A DNA stretch of 64,000 bases from Gammaproteobacteria bacterium. Its GTDB lineage: Bacteria; Pseudomonadota; Gammaproteobacteria; Tenderiales; Tenderiaceae. The stretch lies in assembly GCA_021731365.1 (NCBI GenBank), contig JAKFXL010000025.1, positions 20,212 through 84,211 on the forward strand, read 5' to 3'. The notes below the pieces were generated by a model. The model ran no database searches, had not been told where the DNA came from, and was given only the letters and a program-made list of their open reading frames with translations. Shown one piece after another: positions 1 through 9,371 of the stretch; position 1 is the first letter of the stretch; every line of letters starts with the position of its first letter. A program made the position numbers and the translations under genes.

Positions 1-2
1 AT

Positions 3-233
3 GAGCCGGGCGCCTATCTGTTGAGCTTCTCTGTCCATAGTCAGGAGGAGTACGCCAAACGGCAGTTTGCCGGTGAACAGCGTGAGCAGTGGCAAACCCT
101 CTGGGTAGAAAAGATCAAAGAGTTGAAACGGGAACGTTACGCCAAGGAAAAAGCCCTGGCGGCACAGGGGTATAGCATCAACACCGGTTATCAGGAGCCA
201 AAAATTCACCCCGCTGATCCGGTGGAGCCATGA
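3..233 (+). CDS. C-terminal part of a lipoprotein-like paralog (cut by window edge)
   Basis: The reading frame is open from the first bases of the window, so this is the 3' end of a gene that starts upstream; an internal ATG at 21 is not a credible start. The last 57 codons are nearly identical to the end of the next gene (171-bp direct repeat, 63-233 against 983-1153). The sequence before the repeat (PGAYLLSFSVHS) is the diverged equivalent of PGSYMLTLDIYS in that neighbour. Its TGA overlaps the neighbour's ATG, so the two are probably co-translated. The function is not recognised. The shared tail is charged and rich in Lys, Arg and Glu. Tandem duplicated lipoprotein genes of this kind often turn out to be immunity proteins, but nothing here proves that. 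Confidence 0.6.
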   Translation, partial: EPGAYLLSFSVHSQEEYAKRQFAGEQREQWQTLWVEKIKELKRERYAKEKALAAQGYSINTGYQEPKIHPADPVEP

Positions 234-1153
234 TTCGGGAGGGGGGTGCCGTTGTGCGGCTGCATCGGTGGCGCTGGCCGTTGAGTCAATGGGTCCTATC
301 ATTGCTTTTGTTGGTTGCCTGCAGTAATACGTTTGGAGAAAAACTCATGACCATGCGAGTCAAAATTGGTGAGACCGGCACTCAGTTTCTACAACGCACG
401 GGGTTGGAGGATAGTGAAGAAAATGTCATTCGAACAGCGGATCGCAATACCTATAGTCATGACTGGAATCCCAAAAAACCGGGGACCGTTTATATTGAAT
501 ATGGCGAACACAGTATTGAAATCCCTCATGTTATGTACATGACAGGTGTGGAAGATGTCGCCAATCTGCAAGAGGGTATCTACCGTTATCATATTGCTGC
601 AGACATCACAGCCACACGTGAGCCATTTCATGATGAAGCTAGAAAAAACCACACATTACTGTTACAGATGCTGCTCAAGGCTGGGTGGAGACAAAATATG
701 TTCTATCTTTCCCCCAGACTGAGTGGTGAAGAGGCTTATAGCTACTTTTCCCAAGAGGAGATGGGGGTAGGCTTGCCAGTGGATTATGTTCCCACTCTGG
801 AGCAGTGGATGTCTGTTGAAGGTTTTCGGTTTCTTTATGCGGATGATATATTTATGACGCTCGGCATCCGTCGTGATCCTAGGCGTCTCGACTTGGATAA
901 ACCAGGTTCTTACATGTTGACGTTGGATATATATAGTAAGGAAATGTATGCCCAAGAACTGATTTTCCCGCAGCAGCGCGCACAGTTTGCCGGTGAACAG
1001 CGTGAGCAGTGGCAGACCCTTTGGGTTGAGAAGATTAAAGGGATGAAACGGGAACGTTACGCCAAGGAAAAAGCCCTGGCGGCACAGGGATATACCATCA
1101 ACACCGGTTATCAGGAGCCAAAGATTCATCCCGCTGATCCGGTGGAGCCGTGA
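230..1153 (+). CDS. hypothetical lipoprotein, paralog of the preceding gene
   Basis: 307 residues. The N-terminus is basic, followed by a hydrophobic run ending in LLVACSN, a plausible lipobox with Cys near residue 31, so the mature protein would be a lipoprotein in the cell envelope. The start overlaps the preceding stop (ATGA); a GTG at 248 is an alternative. The middle (about residues 45-235) has alternating beta-type segments and matches no family I know. The last 57 residues are almost identical to those of the upstream paralog, while the rest is diverged where comparable, suggesting recent duplication or gene conversion of the 3' end. A possible role is immunity to an effector encoded upstream of the window; this is inference from tandem duplication and from immunity-like genes at the other end of the window. 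Confidence 0.6.
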   Translation: MIREGGAVVRLHRWRWPLSQWVLSLLLLVACSNTFGEKLMTMRVKIGETGTQFLQRTGLEDSEENVIRTADRNTYSHDWNPKKPGTVYIEYGEHSIEIPHVMYMTGVEDVANLQEGIYRYHIAADITATREPFHDEARKNHTLLLQMLLKAGWRQNMFYLSPRLSGEEAYSYFSQEEMGVGLPVDYVPTLEQWMSVEGFRFLYADDIFMTLGIRRDPRRLDLDKPGSYMLTLDIYSKEMYAQELIFPQQRAQFAGEQREQWQTLWVEKIKGMKRERYAKEKALAAQGYTINTGYQEPKIHPADPVEP

Positions 1154-1162
1154 GGTGGGGGA

Positions 1163-2548
1163 TTAGCCCCGTATCTCTCTTACCCGGAATGAGCGACCCT
1201 TGAGTTTGCCGTCGGTCAGTTTCTGGAGTGCCGCTCTGGTTGCATCGCGGTTGACGGCAACCAGGGCAAAATTTTCAAAGACTTGAATTTTGCCTACCTG
1301 TTGGCCGGTGATGCCGGCCTCACCGGTTAACGCCCCGAGGATGTCGCCGGGGCGTACTTTCTGTTTTTTGCCACCATCTATCTGCAGTGTTGTCATGGGC
1401 GGTGTGTAGGGGGGGTGGTCGAGCAGGGTGAGGGGTGGCAGTGGCAGGCTCTCCATTGTCTGGTCCAGGTAGAGTTCAATGCGGGCGATTTTGCCACGCT
1501 CTTTTTCACTATAAAGGGTGCAGGCGATGCCATTGCTGCCGGCCCGACCCGTGCGACCAATGCGGTGGACGTGGGTTTCGGCGTCGCGGGCGATGTCGTA
1601 GTTGATGACGGCATCGAGGGTATCGATGTCGAGGCCGCGGGCTGCCACATCGGTGGCAACCAGGATGGAGGCGCTTTTGTTGGCAAACCGTGCCAGGGTC
1701 TGGTCGCGGTCCCGCTGCTCCAGATCACCGTGCAGTGCCAATACGCTAAAACCGTGGCCACGCAGTTCGTCGGCCACCGCTGCGGTATTCACTTTGGTAT
1801 TGCAAAAGACAACCGCCGAGGCGGGGCGGAACTCTAATAACAGCAGACGCAGGGCTGTCAGCCGGTCGCTATCCTCCACCTGATAGAAGTGCTGCTGGAT
1901 GGTGCTGTTGTCATGGGTGCTGATGGCCTGCACGGTGACGGGGTCGTTCATGATCCGTTGGGCGATGGTATCAATCTGTTCCGGAAAGGTGGCGCTGAAT
2001 AACAGGGTTTGACGCTGTGTGGGGGTCTGCTCGATAATCGCCTCGATCTCCGCCTGAAATCCCATATCAAGCATGCGGTCCGCCTCATCCAGCACTAATA
2101 TTTGCAGGTTGCTTAGGTCCAGTGTTTCTCGACGCAGGTGGTCGGCGATACGTCCCGGGGTGCCTACCACTACATGGTTACCATGTTCCAGCGAGCCGAC
2201 CTGCGGCCCAAACGGCGTGCCGCCACAGAGTGTTAGTACCTTTAAATTATTGAGGGTTCTGCCCAGCTTGCGGATTTCGTTGGCGACCTGGTCTGCCAGC
2301 TCCCGTGTTGGGCAGAGCACTAGTGCCTGAATGCAAAAACGTCTGATATGGAGCCCTTGGAGCAGCCCCAGGGAGAAGGCGGCTGTTTTGCCGGAGCCTG
2401 TTTTGCCTTGGGCAATGACATCTTTCCCAGCCAGAATGGGCGGTAGGCTGAGTGCCTGTATGGGGGTCATGGCCTCATATCCCAGTGATAGGACGTTATC
2501 CAGCAGGGCCGGGTTGAGCTTCAGGGTGGAGAAGGGGGTGTCGTTCAA
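1163..2548 (-). CDS. dbpA: ATP-dependent RNA helicase DbpA
   Basis: DEAD-box helicase of 461 residues, the expected size for DbpA, which binds helix 92 of 23S rRNA and acts in 50S subunit assembly. Visible motifs are the Q motif (MTPIQ, near residue 27), Walker A GKTGSGKT (48-55), DEAD (154-157), SAT (185-187) and HRIGRTGR (328-335). The C-terminal RNA-binding module starts near residue 385 and contains GGKKQKVRPGDILGALTG, typical of DbpA. The frame stays open upstream to 2824, but that would add about 90 unrelated residues and run antisense into modA. A TTG at 2548 with AAGGA seven bases upstream gives the family's usual N-terminus, so I chose it. It is divergent from modA. Confidence 0.93.
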   Translation of the reverse strand: MNDTPFSTLKLNPALLDNVLSLGYEAMTPIQALSLPPILAGKDVIAQGKTGSGKTAAFSLGLLQGLHIRRFCIQALVLCPTRELADQVANEIRKLGRTLNNLKVLTLCGGTPFGPQVGSLEHGNHVVVGTPGRIADHLRRETLDLSNLQILVLDEADRMLDMGFQAEIEAIIEQTPTQRQTLLFSATFPEQIDTIAQRIMNDPVTVQAISTHDNSTIQQHFYQVEDSDRLTALRLLLLEFRPASAVVFCNTKVNTAAVADELRGHGFSVLALHGDLEQRDRDQTLARFANKSASILVATDVAARGLDIDTLDAVINYDIARDAETHVHRIGRTGRAGSNGIACTLYSEKERGKIARIELYLDQTMESLPLPPLTLLDHPPYTPPMTTLQIDGGKKQKVRPGDILGALTGEAGITGQQVGKIQVFENFALVAVNRDATRAALQKLTDGKLKGRSFRVREIRG

Positions 2549-2672
2549 AGGGGTGTCCTTAAAAATAGCAATCAGATCAATATTAGTGGCATTGTAATCG
2601 ATATGGCCGGGAATGATTAGGATGGGATGTGTATCGCCAGTCTGCCGGTATTGTAAAAATTGGGAGTGGTTG

Positions 2673-3413
2673 ATGAAGCGGTGGCTGGCAGTGGTGTTGC
2701 TTTTGATGGGTAGTGGAAGCGGTTGGGCGGGTGAGGTGAGTGTTGCGGTGGCGGCTAATTTTGGAGCCACCTTTGAGCGGCTTGCCGACCGTTTTACAGA
2801 GAAAACCGGCCACAAGGTAGCCACCAGCTTTGGCTCTACCGGTGCGTTATACGCACAGATTATGAATGGAGCCCCCTATGAGCTGCTTCTCTCAGCCGAT
2901 GCAGAGCGTCCTGAAAAGCTGGTATTACAAGGCAAAGCGCTGGCCGCTACCCGCATACGTTACGCGGTGGGGCGCCTAGTGCTTTGGAGCAGTAATCCTA
3001 GCTATATATATAGTGAAGGGGGGGTGTTAAAAAAAGGGTTGGCTGGCCGGGTGGCGATTGCCAACCCCGAAACGGCCCCTTATGGTTTGGCTGCACAGCA
3101 GGCGTTGATACAGCTTGATCAGTGGCGCGGATTACAAAAAAACCTGATACGTGGCCAGAACATCGCCCAGACATTTCAATTTGCAATCAGTGGCAGTGTT
3201 GATAGCGCGTTTATTGCACTGGCGCAGATCAAACAGACAGAGTGGACAGGCAAAGGGAGCTATTGGCTGGTGCCGGCAACCCTGCATAACTCCATCGAAC
3301 AGCAGATGGTGGTGTTGGAAACCGGCAGGCAAAATCCGGTGGCGACACAATTGTGGCAATTTATCGGTAGCGCTGAAGGGCGCAAGATCATCCGTGATGG
3401 CGGGTATGAATAA
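2673..3413 (+). CDS. modA: molybdate-type ABC transporter substrate-binding protein ModA
   Basis: 246 residues. Signal peptide MKRWLAVVLLLMGSGSGWAG is followed by the ModA core: AVAANF, a GSTGALY ligand-binding segment, NGAPYELLLSADAERP, and NPETAPYGLAAQQAL. ModA captures molybdate or tungstate in the periplasm. The ATG at 2673 has GGGAG six bases upstream and begins the signal peptide; an upstream ATG at 2613 would only add a cytoplasmic-looking leader. No modB or modC lies next to it: it is flanked by dbpA (divergent) and fieF (convergent), so the transporter partners must be elsewhere if the protein is functional. Confidence 0.88.
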   Translation: MKRWLAVVLLLMGSGSGWAGEVSVAVAANFGATFERLADRFTEKTGHKVATSFGSTGALYAQIMNGAPYELLLSADAERPEKLVLQGKALAATRIRYAVGRLVLWSSNPSYIYSEGGVLKKGLAGRVAIANPETAPYGLAAQQALIQLDQWRGLQKNLIRGQNIAQTFQFAISGSVDSAFIALAQIKQTEWTGKGSYWLVPATLHNSIEQQMVVLETGRQNPVATQLWQFIGSAEGRKIIRDGGYE

Positions 3414-3432
3414 CGGTTGTTTAGCCGTTTTT
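3412..3432 (+). terminator. terminator overlapping the convergent fieF stop codon
   Basis: AACGG pairs with CCGTT across a short loop and is followed by TTTTT. It begins inside the modA stop codon and contains the stop codon of fieF on the other strand, so the two convergent genes share it. Confidence 0.55.
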
Positions 3433-4344
3433 ACCTGTAACAGGCACCCGATCCAGGTTAACCGTGCTGATGGGATCCTGATGAATGACAATGTCTGCTG
3501 TTGGGAAGGCCCGTTTAATCGCTTTTTCCACACCGTCAGCGATGATATGTGCCTGTATCAGGGATAACTCATCGGGCAGTTCCAGATGCATCTGTATGTA
3601 CTCGGTACGGCCTGAGAGTCGGGTACGTAGATCGTGTACACCCAGAACACCCTGTTGTGATTTGGCTATCTGCATGATCTGCTTGCGCTTTTCATCGGGC
3701 AGTTCATGGTCGATCAGGTCATGGAAGGCCGCACTGCCAATCTGCCACGAGCTGTAGAGGACGTAAGCGGCAATCCCCAAGGCAAAGAGTGGGTCAATAC
3801 CCAGCCAGCCAATCTGCGACAGCAGCAGCGCGGCAATGATGGCCACATTGGTTAACAGGTCGGTTTTGTAGTGCAGGGCATCGGCCCGAATCGCTGTGGA
3901 TTGGGTTTGACGAATGACGTGATGTTGAAAAAACATCAATATGGTGGTGGCAACGATAGAGAACCCCATGACCCAGAGGCCGATATCGAGCGCCATGATC
4001 GGTTGCGGGTTAAGCAGCCGCTCAACCGAATGCACGATGAGATAGACCCCAGAACCGGCAATAAAGGTGGCCTGCGCCAAACCGGCCACCGATTCAGCCT
4101 TGCCGTGACCATAGCGATGTTCTTTGTCTGGTGGCGACAGGGCGTAGTACACCGCCAGCAGGTTGATTAGCGATGCCCCCGCATCCATGAGGGAGTCAAT
4201 GAGTGATGCCAGAATACTGACAGAATCGGTGTGCCAATAAGCGACTGTTTTGGCTGAAATTAGTAATAGCGCGGTGCCAACAGAAGCGTAGGTTGCCAGC
4301 TTCAGCAGGTTTTCGGTTTGGATTTTGTTGATAGGAATGGCCAT
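3421..4344 (-). CDS. fieF: cation diffusion facilitator FieF/YiiP
   Basis: 307-residue metal/proton antiporter of the cation diffusion facilitator family, close in pattern to E. coli FieF (YiiP), which exports Zn(II) and Fe(II) across the inner membrane. The conserved metal-site segments are visible: SLIDSLMDAGASL in TM2 and ADALHYKTD in TM5. HRYGHGKAES lies in the TM2-TM3 region. A C-terminal cytoplasmic metal-binding domain of ferredoxin-like fold starts near residue 205 (HDLRTRLSG, IQMHLELPD, VIIHQDP-like end). It is divergent from minC across about 220 bases. Confidence 0.92.
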   Translation of the reverse strand: MAIPINKIQTENLLKLATYASVGTALLLISAKTVAYWHTDSVSILASLIDSLMDAGASLINLLAVYYALSPPDKEHRYGHGKAESVAGLAQATFIAGSGVYLIVHSVERLLNPQPIMALDIGLWVMGFSIVATTILMFFQHHVIRQTQSTAIRADALHYKTDLLTNVAIIAALLLSQIGWLGIDPLFALGIAAYVLYSSWQIGSAAFHDLIDHELPDEKRKQIMQIAKSQQGVLGVHDLRTRLSGRTEYIQMHLELPDELSLIQAHIIADGVEKAIKRAFPTADIVIHQDPISTVNLDRVPVTGKNG

Positions 4345-4566
4345 CAGGCTGCTCGATTTTCACACACTAGAACCCATTATAAGGTAGTGGCGGAAGTTGC
4401 GGTGTGGTTATAAAGCTTCGCTTAAGTGTGTGAGTGTGTCTGTTCGATTGTTGTGGCTAGGACAATATGGTTCCAGTCGTAGTCGTGGCTATGTTAAAGT
4501 AGCCGCAAATTCTGGCGTTCGTCAGGCTTAACTAAAGTGGCTGAACAACTTGGAGGGTTTGCAACG

Positions 4567-5331
4567 TTGCAATCCGATGCTAGGAAAATAGAGGCATCCG
4601 TGACATCTGACACTCATCGTGCAGTCGAAATTAAAGGATCGATGTTTACACTGCCTGTACTGCGGCTATATAGCGCCGATGTGCAGGAGATTGGTGAAAC
4701 GCTCTCCCAACAGTTGGCCAAACATCTCGCATTTTTTGAAAATGCCCCGGTTGTGGTGGATCTTGAGCACCTGAGGGATGATGATGGTGTGCTTGAGTTG
4801 TCGACACTGGCGACGTTGTTACGCTGCCATCAACTGGTCCCCGTTGGTATTCGTCACGGAACAGAGATGCAAAACGCGGCAGCAATAGCCGCCGGCTTGG
4901 CTGTGCTTAAGGGTGGGGCTGTGCCGACGGCGGTGACCAAAAAGCAGACAGAAGAGTCTCCCAGGGTTGAAGCGCCGGTTCTGGCGCAGGCGGTGACCCG
5001 TCCTACCCGTGTGGTGCGGCAGCCGGTGCGATCAGGTCAGCAGATTTATGCCCAGGGTGGTGATCTTATTGTGATGGCCCAGGTTAACGCCGGGGCGGAG
5101 GTGATTGCTGACGGCAACATCCATATATATGCCCCTTTGCGTGGTCGTGCGATGGCGGGGGTATTGGGGGATGAGAGTGCCCGTATCTTTACCCAGTCCA
5201 TGGAGGCGGAGCTGCTGGCTATTGCGGGCAACTATCAGGTCTATGAGGCGTCACAACCAGCCACTCTACGTGGCAAACCTGTGCAGGCGTACCTTGAGGG
5301 CACGCAGCTGTTAGTCGCGCCACTGCTTTAA
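4567..5331 (+). CDS. minC: septum site-determining protein MinC
   Basis: FtsZ assembly inhibitor, first gene of minCDE. The N-terminal domain (to about residue 105) matches MinC_N; a Pro/Val/Arg-rich linker follows, then the C-terminal beta-helix domain (about 145-254) with GGDLIVMAQVNAGAEVIADGNIHIYAPLRGRAMAG. The frame can start at GTG 4537, but that reads through a GGAGGG at 4552-4557. TTG at 4567, nine bases after this Shine-Dalgarno, is the better start and gives 254 residues. MinC acts with MinD at the membrane to block polar Z rings. Confidence 0.9.
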   Translation: MQSDARKIEASVTSDTHRAVEIKGSMFTLPVLRLYSADVQEIGETLSQQLAKHLAFFENAPVVVDLEHLRDDDGVLELSTLATLLRCHQLVPVGIRHGTEMQNAAAIAAGLAVLKGGAVPTAVTKKQTEESPRVEAPVLAQAVTRPTRVVRQPVRSGQQIYAQGGDLIVMAQVNAGAEVIADGNIHIYAPLRGRAMAGVLGDESARIFTQSMEAELLAIAGNYQVYEASQPATLRGKPVQAYLEGTQLLVAPLL

Positions 5332-5439
5332 GGTGCGTGTGTGGTTAGCAGGTGTTAGGAAGCGAATAATAAAACGGTCGTTGCATCGAATAGATGCAAC
5401 AGTGATTGAGTCCATTTTGAGTGAATTAAGGAGGCAACC

Positions 5440-6249
5440 TTGTCCAAGGTAATTGTCGTCACGTCAGGCAAGGGTGGGGTAGGCAAGACTACTACCAGCG
5501 CAAGTTTTTCTACCGGTCTGGCCATGCGTGGTCATAAAACGGTTGTTATCGATTTTGATGTTGGATTGCGTAATCTGGACCTTATCATGGGGTGTGAACG
5601 TCGTGTGGTCTATGATTTTGTCAATGTCATCAATGGTGAGGCAACGCTGAAACAGGCGTTGATTCGCGATAAAGCCTACGACAATCTTTACATCCTGCCG
5701 GCATCACAAACCCGTGATAAAGACGCCTTCTCCAAGGAGGGTGTGGGTAAGGTGATTGACGAGCTGAAAGAGAGTTTTGATTTTATCGTTTGTGACTCAC
5801 CTGCCGGTATTGAACGGGGTGCATTGATGGCGCTCTATTTTGCCGATGAGGCGTTGATTGTTACCAATCCCGAGGTTTCGTCAGTGCGTGACTCTGACCG
5901 TATCCTCGGTATTCTTAGTGCCAAATCAAAACGTGCTGAAGATGGTCTGGACCCAATCAAGGAGCATCTGGTTGTGACCCGCTACTCACCCAGCCGTGTT
6001 GAGAGTGGTGAGATGCTTAGCATTGATGATATCCAGGAGCTGCTGGGTATCAAACTGCTCGGTATCATCCCCGAATCCCCCGCAGTGTTGCAGGCCTCCA
6101 ACTCTGGTGTGCCGGTCGTGCGTGATGATGACAGTAACAGTGGCCAGGCCTATCAGGACCTGGTGGCGCGTTTCCTGGGCGAAGAGCGTCCGATGCGCTT
6201 CATGGGACCCGAGAAAAAGGGTTTTCTGCAACGACTGTTTGGGACCTAA
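5440..6249 (+). CDS. minD: septum site-determining ATPase MinD
   Basis: 269-residue ParA/MinD-family ATPase. The deviant Walker A motif GKGGVGKTT is at residues 10-18 and the switch segment VVIDFDVGLRNLD follows. The C-terminus KKGFLQRLFGT is the amphipathic membrane-targeting helix. The start codon is TTG, five bases after AAGGAGG. MinD recruits MinC to the membrane and oscillates with MinE to place the division site at midcell. minE starts three bases after the stop. Confidence 0.97.
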   Translation: MSKVIVVTSGKGGVGKTTTSASFSTGLAMRGHKTVVIDFDVGLRNLDLIMGCERRVVYDFVNVINGEATLKQALIRDKAYDNLYILPASQTRDKDAFSKEGVGKVIDELKESFDFIVCDSPAGIERGALMALYFADEALIVTNPEVSSVRDSDRILGILSAKSKRAEDGLDPIKEHLVVTRYSPSRVESGEMLSIDDIQELLGIKLLGIIPESPAVLQASNSGVPVVRDDDSNSGQAYQDLVARFLGEERPMRFMGPEKKGFLQRLFGT

Positions 6250-6252
6250 ACC

Positions 6253-6537
6253 ATGTCTATCCTTGATTACCTGACACGCAATCGCAACAAAAAAAGCGCC
6301 TCTATGGCCAAGGAGCGTTTGCAGATTATCCTTGCCCATGAACATACCAATGATGATGCGCCAGACTATCTGCCAGCCCTTAAACAGGAGCTGCTGGCAG
6401 TAGTCAGTAAATATGCCAATATCGATTTGGGTGACATTAAGGTCAATCTGGATCGTGAAGGTGGGTTTGATATTCTGGAATTGAATATCACGCTGCCAGA
6501 CCAGGAAAAGAAGCCTAAGACTGCCGCACGACGTTAA
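6253..6537 (+). CDS. minE: cell division topological specificity factor MinE
   Basis: 94 residues. The N-terminal anti-MinCD and membrane-contact region (SILDYLTRNRNKKSASMAKERLQIILAHE) is followed by the topological-specificity domain. It stimulates the MinD ATPase. Last gene of minCDE, three bases after minD, followed by a hairpin terminator shared with recQ. Confidence 0.95.
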   Translation: MSILDYLTRNRNKKSASMAKERLQIILAHEHTNDDAPDYLPALKQELLAVVSKYANIDLGDIKVNLDREGGFDILELNITLPDQEKKPKTAARR

Positions 6538-6552
6538 GTGTTGAATGAGTAT

Positions 6553-6580
6553 CTTCCCCTTGCTGGTGTGAGGGGAAGTT
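6553..6580. terminator. terminator-like hairpin between minE and recQ
   Basis: CTTCCCCT (6553-6560) pairs with AGGGGAAG (6571-6578), ten-base loop, followed by TT. It lies between two convergent genes and probably serves both. Confidence 0.5.
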
Positions 6581-8706
6581 TATGGTTGCGGTGCTAAGGT
6601 TGCCCGGACACACTGTAATACACCATATTCGTATGCCCCTTCCAGTAATTCATAGATGGGTTTGATTTTGCCATCGTCGCTCTGTTCAAAGGCGAGCTGA
6701 ATCGCCAGCAACTCATGTTTTTGTAGTGATACCACATCTTCCAGCGCCAGCTCGCCATTCTCAATCGCTTTTGCCAAGTGGGAGTGGATAGTGTTTAGGG
6801 TCAGGTTGCGTTGCTGAGCAATGGCAATCGGGTCTAATCCTTGGCAGAGTAGTTTGATGGTCTCGGCTACCGTGTCGGTAATGGCGATGGGGCTGGCCAA
6901 TTCACAAATAACCTCCAAAAAGGCTTCACCATAGGCGTCCAATTTACGTGCCCCGATCCCTGATATCAGGCCGAGCTGTTCCAGTGTTTGTGGTTGGCGT
7001 TCCACCATCTCCATCAGTGTGGCATCGTGGAAGATAACGTACGCCGCCACCCCTTGCTCTTCGGCCAGCTGTTTGCGTTTTTGTCGTAGTGCCTCCCACA
7101 ATGCACTGTCCGCCTCGCGCTTAAACTGCTTTTCATTACGTTTGCGTTCTGGTTTTTCGGCCTTGGTTACTTTGCGGAGATGGAGTGTCTCCTCGCCCCG
7201 CAATACGGGTCGGGCAGCATCGGTGAGGTGTAGTCCCCCATGTCCCTCGATATCAACGTTTAACAGTCCCCGTGAGATGAGCTGGCGATAGAGATTTTTC
7301 CATTCGTTGGCGCTGAGCTCTTTACCGATGCCATAGGTGGTGAGTTTGTCGTGGCCAAACTGTTTGATGCGCTCGTGGTCACTGCCGCGCAAAACATCAA
7401 CCAGGTAGTTAACACCAAAACGTTGGCCGGTGCGATGTACACACGACAATGCCTTTTGCGCCGCCACGCTGGCATCCCAGGTGGCGGGAGGGTTCAGACA
7501 GTTGTCGCAGTTGCCGCAGGGGTGATCAAGCCGGTCGCCAAAATAGCGCAGCAGTGCCTGACGGCGGCAGCTGGTCAGTTCACACAGCCCCAGCATGGCG
7601 TCGAGTTTGTGGCGTTCAACCCGTTTATGCTGCTCATCGGCGACGGAATTTTCCTGCATCTGTCGCAGGGTGATCACATCTTGCAGGCCGTAGGCCATCC
7701 AGCCATCGGCGGGCAGACCGTCGCGCCCGGCACGGCCGGTCTCCTGATAGTAGGCCTCGATGCTCTTGGGCAGATTGAGATGGGCGACAAAACGGACATC
7801 GGGTTTGTCGATACCCATGCCAAAGGCGATGGTCGCAACGATGATGACGCCATCATCCCGCAGAAAACGCTCTTGATGCATCTGTCGGGTATTGGTGGGT
7901 AGACCGGCGTGATAGGGCAGGGCATTGAGCCCTTTGGTACAGAGCCATTCGGCTGTTTCATCAACCCGCTTGCGCGACAGACAGTAGACAATACCGGCCT
8001 CGCCCTCATGTTCATTGCGGATAAAACGCAGCAGTGCCTCGCGGGCGGTACCGACACTTTCGCTGATGCGATAGCGGATGTTGGGGCGGTCAAAACCACT
8101 GTTAAAGACCCGCGCCTGTTGCAGTGCCAGCCGCTCGACGATCTCACGCTGTGTTGGCTCGTCTGCTGTGGCGGTGAGGGCAATGCGCGGAATAGTGGGG
8201 AAGCGCTCATGCAGCACCGAGAGCTTGATGTATTCAGGACGGAAGTCGTGGCCCCATTGCGAAACACAGTGCGCCTCGTCGATGGCAAACAGTGAAATCG
8301 TGAGCCGCTCCAGCAGTGCCAGGGTGCGGGGCATCATCAGCCGTTCGGGTGCCACATAGATCAGGCTTAGCTCGCCGCGCAACAGCTGTGCCTCAACCTC
8401 ATTGGCCTCGGCTGCGGAGAGACTCGAATTGAGATAGGCCGTCTTCACGCCATTCTGGCGCAACGCCGCCACCTGATCCTGCATCAAGGCGATCAGTGGT
8501 GATATCACCACCCCAACACCTTCGCGCACCAGTGCCGGAATCTGATAACAGAGCGACTTGCCACCACCAGTGGGCATCAGCACCAGGGCGTCGCCGCCAT
8601 TGATCACTTGGTCAACAATCAAGGCCTGATCGGCGCGAAATTGCTCATAACCAAAAACGGTACGGAGGATGTGAAGGGCGGGGTTGTCGGCTGTTGGGTT
8701 ATTCAT
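6580..8706 (-). CDS. recQ: ATP-dependent DNA helicase RecQ
   Basis: 708-residue superfamily 2 DNA helicase for recombination and repair. Walker A PTGGGKS (Lys50), DEAH (143-146) and [10 protein letters not shown] mark the motor. The RQC zinc site is visible as the CELTSC and CGNCDNC cysteines, and an HRDC domain lies near residues 528-605 ([26 protein letters not shown]). The last 100 residues form an extra helix-turn-helix-like tail ([16 protein letters not shown]), seen in some longer RecQ proteins. A TATAAT box lies only eight bases upstream of the ATG. Confidence 0.95.
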   Translation of the reverse strand: MNNPTADNPALHILRTVFGYEQFRADQALIVDQVINGGDALVLMPTGGGKSLCYQIPALVREGVGVVISPLIALMQDQVAALRQNGVKTAYLNSSLSAAEANEVEAQLLRGELSLIYVAPERLMMPRTLALLERLTISLFAIDEAHCVSQWGHDFRPEYIKLSVLHERFPTIPRIALTATADEPTQREIVERLALQQARVFNSGFDRPNIRYRISESVGTAREALLRFIRNEHEGEAGIVYCLSRKRVDETAEWLCTKGLNALPYHAGLPTNTRQMHQERFLRDDGVIIVATIAFGMGIDKPDVRFVAHLNLPKSIEAYYQETGRAGRDGLPADGWMAYGLQDVITLRQMQENSVADEQHKRVERHKLDAMLGLCELTSCRRQALLRYFGDRLDHPCGNCDNCLNPPATWDASVAAQKALSCVHRTGQRFGVNYLVDVLRGSDHERIKQFGHDKLTTYGIGKELSANEWKNLYRQLISRGLLNVDIEGHGGLHLTDAARPVLRGEETLHLRKVTKAEKPERKRNEKQFKREADSALWEALRQKRKQLAEEQGVAAYVIFHDATLMEMVERQPQTLEQLGLISGIGARKLDAYGEAFLEVICELASPIAITDTVAETIKLLCQGLDPIAIAQQRNLTLNTIHSHLAKAIENGELALEDVVSLQKHELLAIQLAFEQSDDGKIKPIYELLEGAYEYGVLQCVRATLAPQP

Positions 8707-8714
8707 AGGGCCGC

Positions 8715-8720
8715 ATTATA
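8715..8720 (-). promoter_or_regulatory. -10 box immediately upstream of recQ
   Basis: Perfect TATAAT on the minus strand, ending eight bases before the recQ ATG, with no Shine-Dalgarno in between. Transcription from it would start at or next to the start codon. No good -35 is seen. Confidence 0.4.
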
Positions 8721-8811
8721 CCGGCAACAGGCCCCTGCCAGGGTGGATGATCGTACTGTGTTCTCTGATGTGATGTAAAATGGCCACCCAATGGTTATCT
8801 GGAGATGATAT

Positions 8812-9300
8812 ATGCGGCATGAAAATCTGTTGAAAGGTCTGTTTGTTGTGGCAGCAGCGCTGTTGCTGGCGGGTTGCGCCAGTATGATGAAACAGGCTGA
8901 GCGACCTGAGGTTAGCCTAACCAATATTACGCTAATAGAGAGTACGCTGTTGGAGCAGCGCTACCGTGTGCAGGTACGTGTTCAAAACCCGAATAACTTT
9001 GATCTGCCTATTGATGGTTTGCAACTGCGCCTGGAACTTAACAATCAACCCTTTGTGACAGCCGTGAGCGCAGCCCCAGTCACCGTGCCCCGTTTTGGTA
9101 CGGCGCTGGTTGAAGTCGAAGCGGTGAGCACCCTTGCCGGGTTGCTGCAACAGCTCAAAGGGGTGACAGCCACAAAGGCAGAAGTGGTCAGTTATAAACT
9201 CTCCGGTAAGGCCCATCTGTCCGGGTCTGCCATGGCACTGCCTTTTTCTCAGGAAGGGGATATCAATCTTGCAGAGGTTTTTGGTGGTTTGAGGCGTTAA
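8812..9300 (+). CDS. LEA14/WHy-domain lipoprotein
   Basis: 162 residues. The signal sequence ends in LLLAGC (Cys about residue 22), so it is a lipoprotein. The rest is one LEA type 2 / WHy domain: VQVRVQNPNNFDLPIDGLQLRLELN, an NPN motif in an immunoglobulin-like beta sandwich. Proteins of this family are linked to desiccation and stress tolerance in plants and archaea; the bacterial role is largely unknown. GGAGATG precedes the ATG. It is divergent from recQ and precedes the RbgA-like GTPase by 71 bases. Confidence 0.75.
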   Translation: MRHENLLKGLFVVAAALLLAGCASMMKQAERPEVSLTNITLIESTLLEQRYRVQVRVQNPNNFDLPIDGLQLRLELNNQPFVTAVSAAPVTVPRFGTALVEVEAVSTLAGLLQQLKGVTATKAEVVSYKLSGKAHLSGSAMALPFSQEGDINLAEVFGGLRR

Positions 9301-9371
9301 AGGTCTTCAATCATCAGCGCTGGCAGCTCAATTTCGTACCACCTCTTCAATTATAAATAACGAGAAGCGCT

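Noticed and set aside
2549..2824. N-terminal extension of dbpA
   Set aside because: The frame is open but antisense to modA, encodes low-complexity Ser/Pro/His sequence and has no ribosome site; TTG 2548 fits the family start and has AAGGA.
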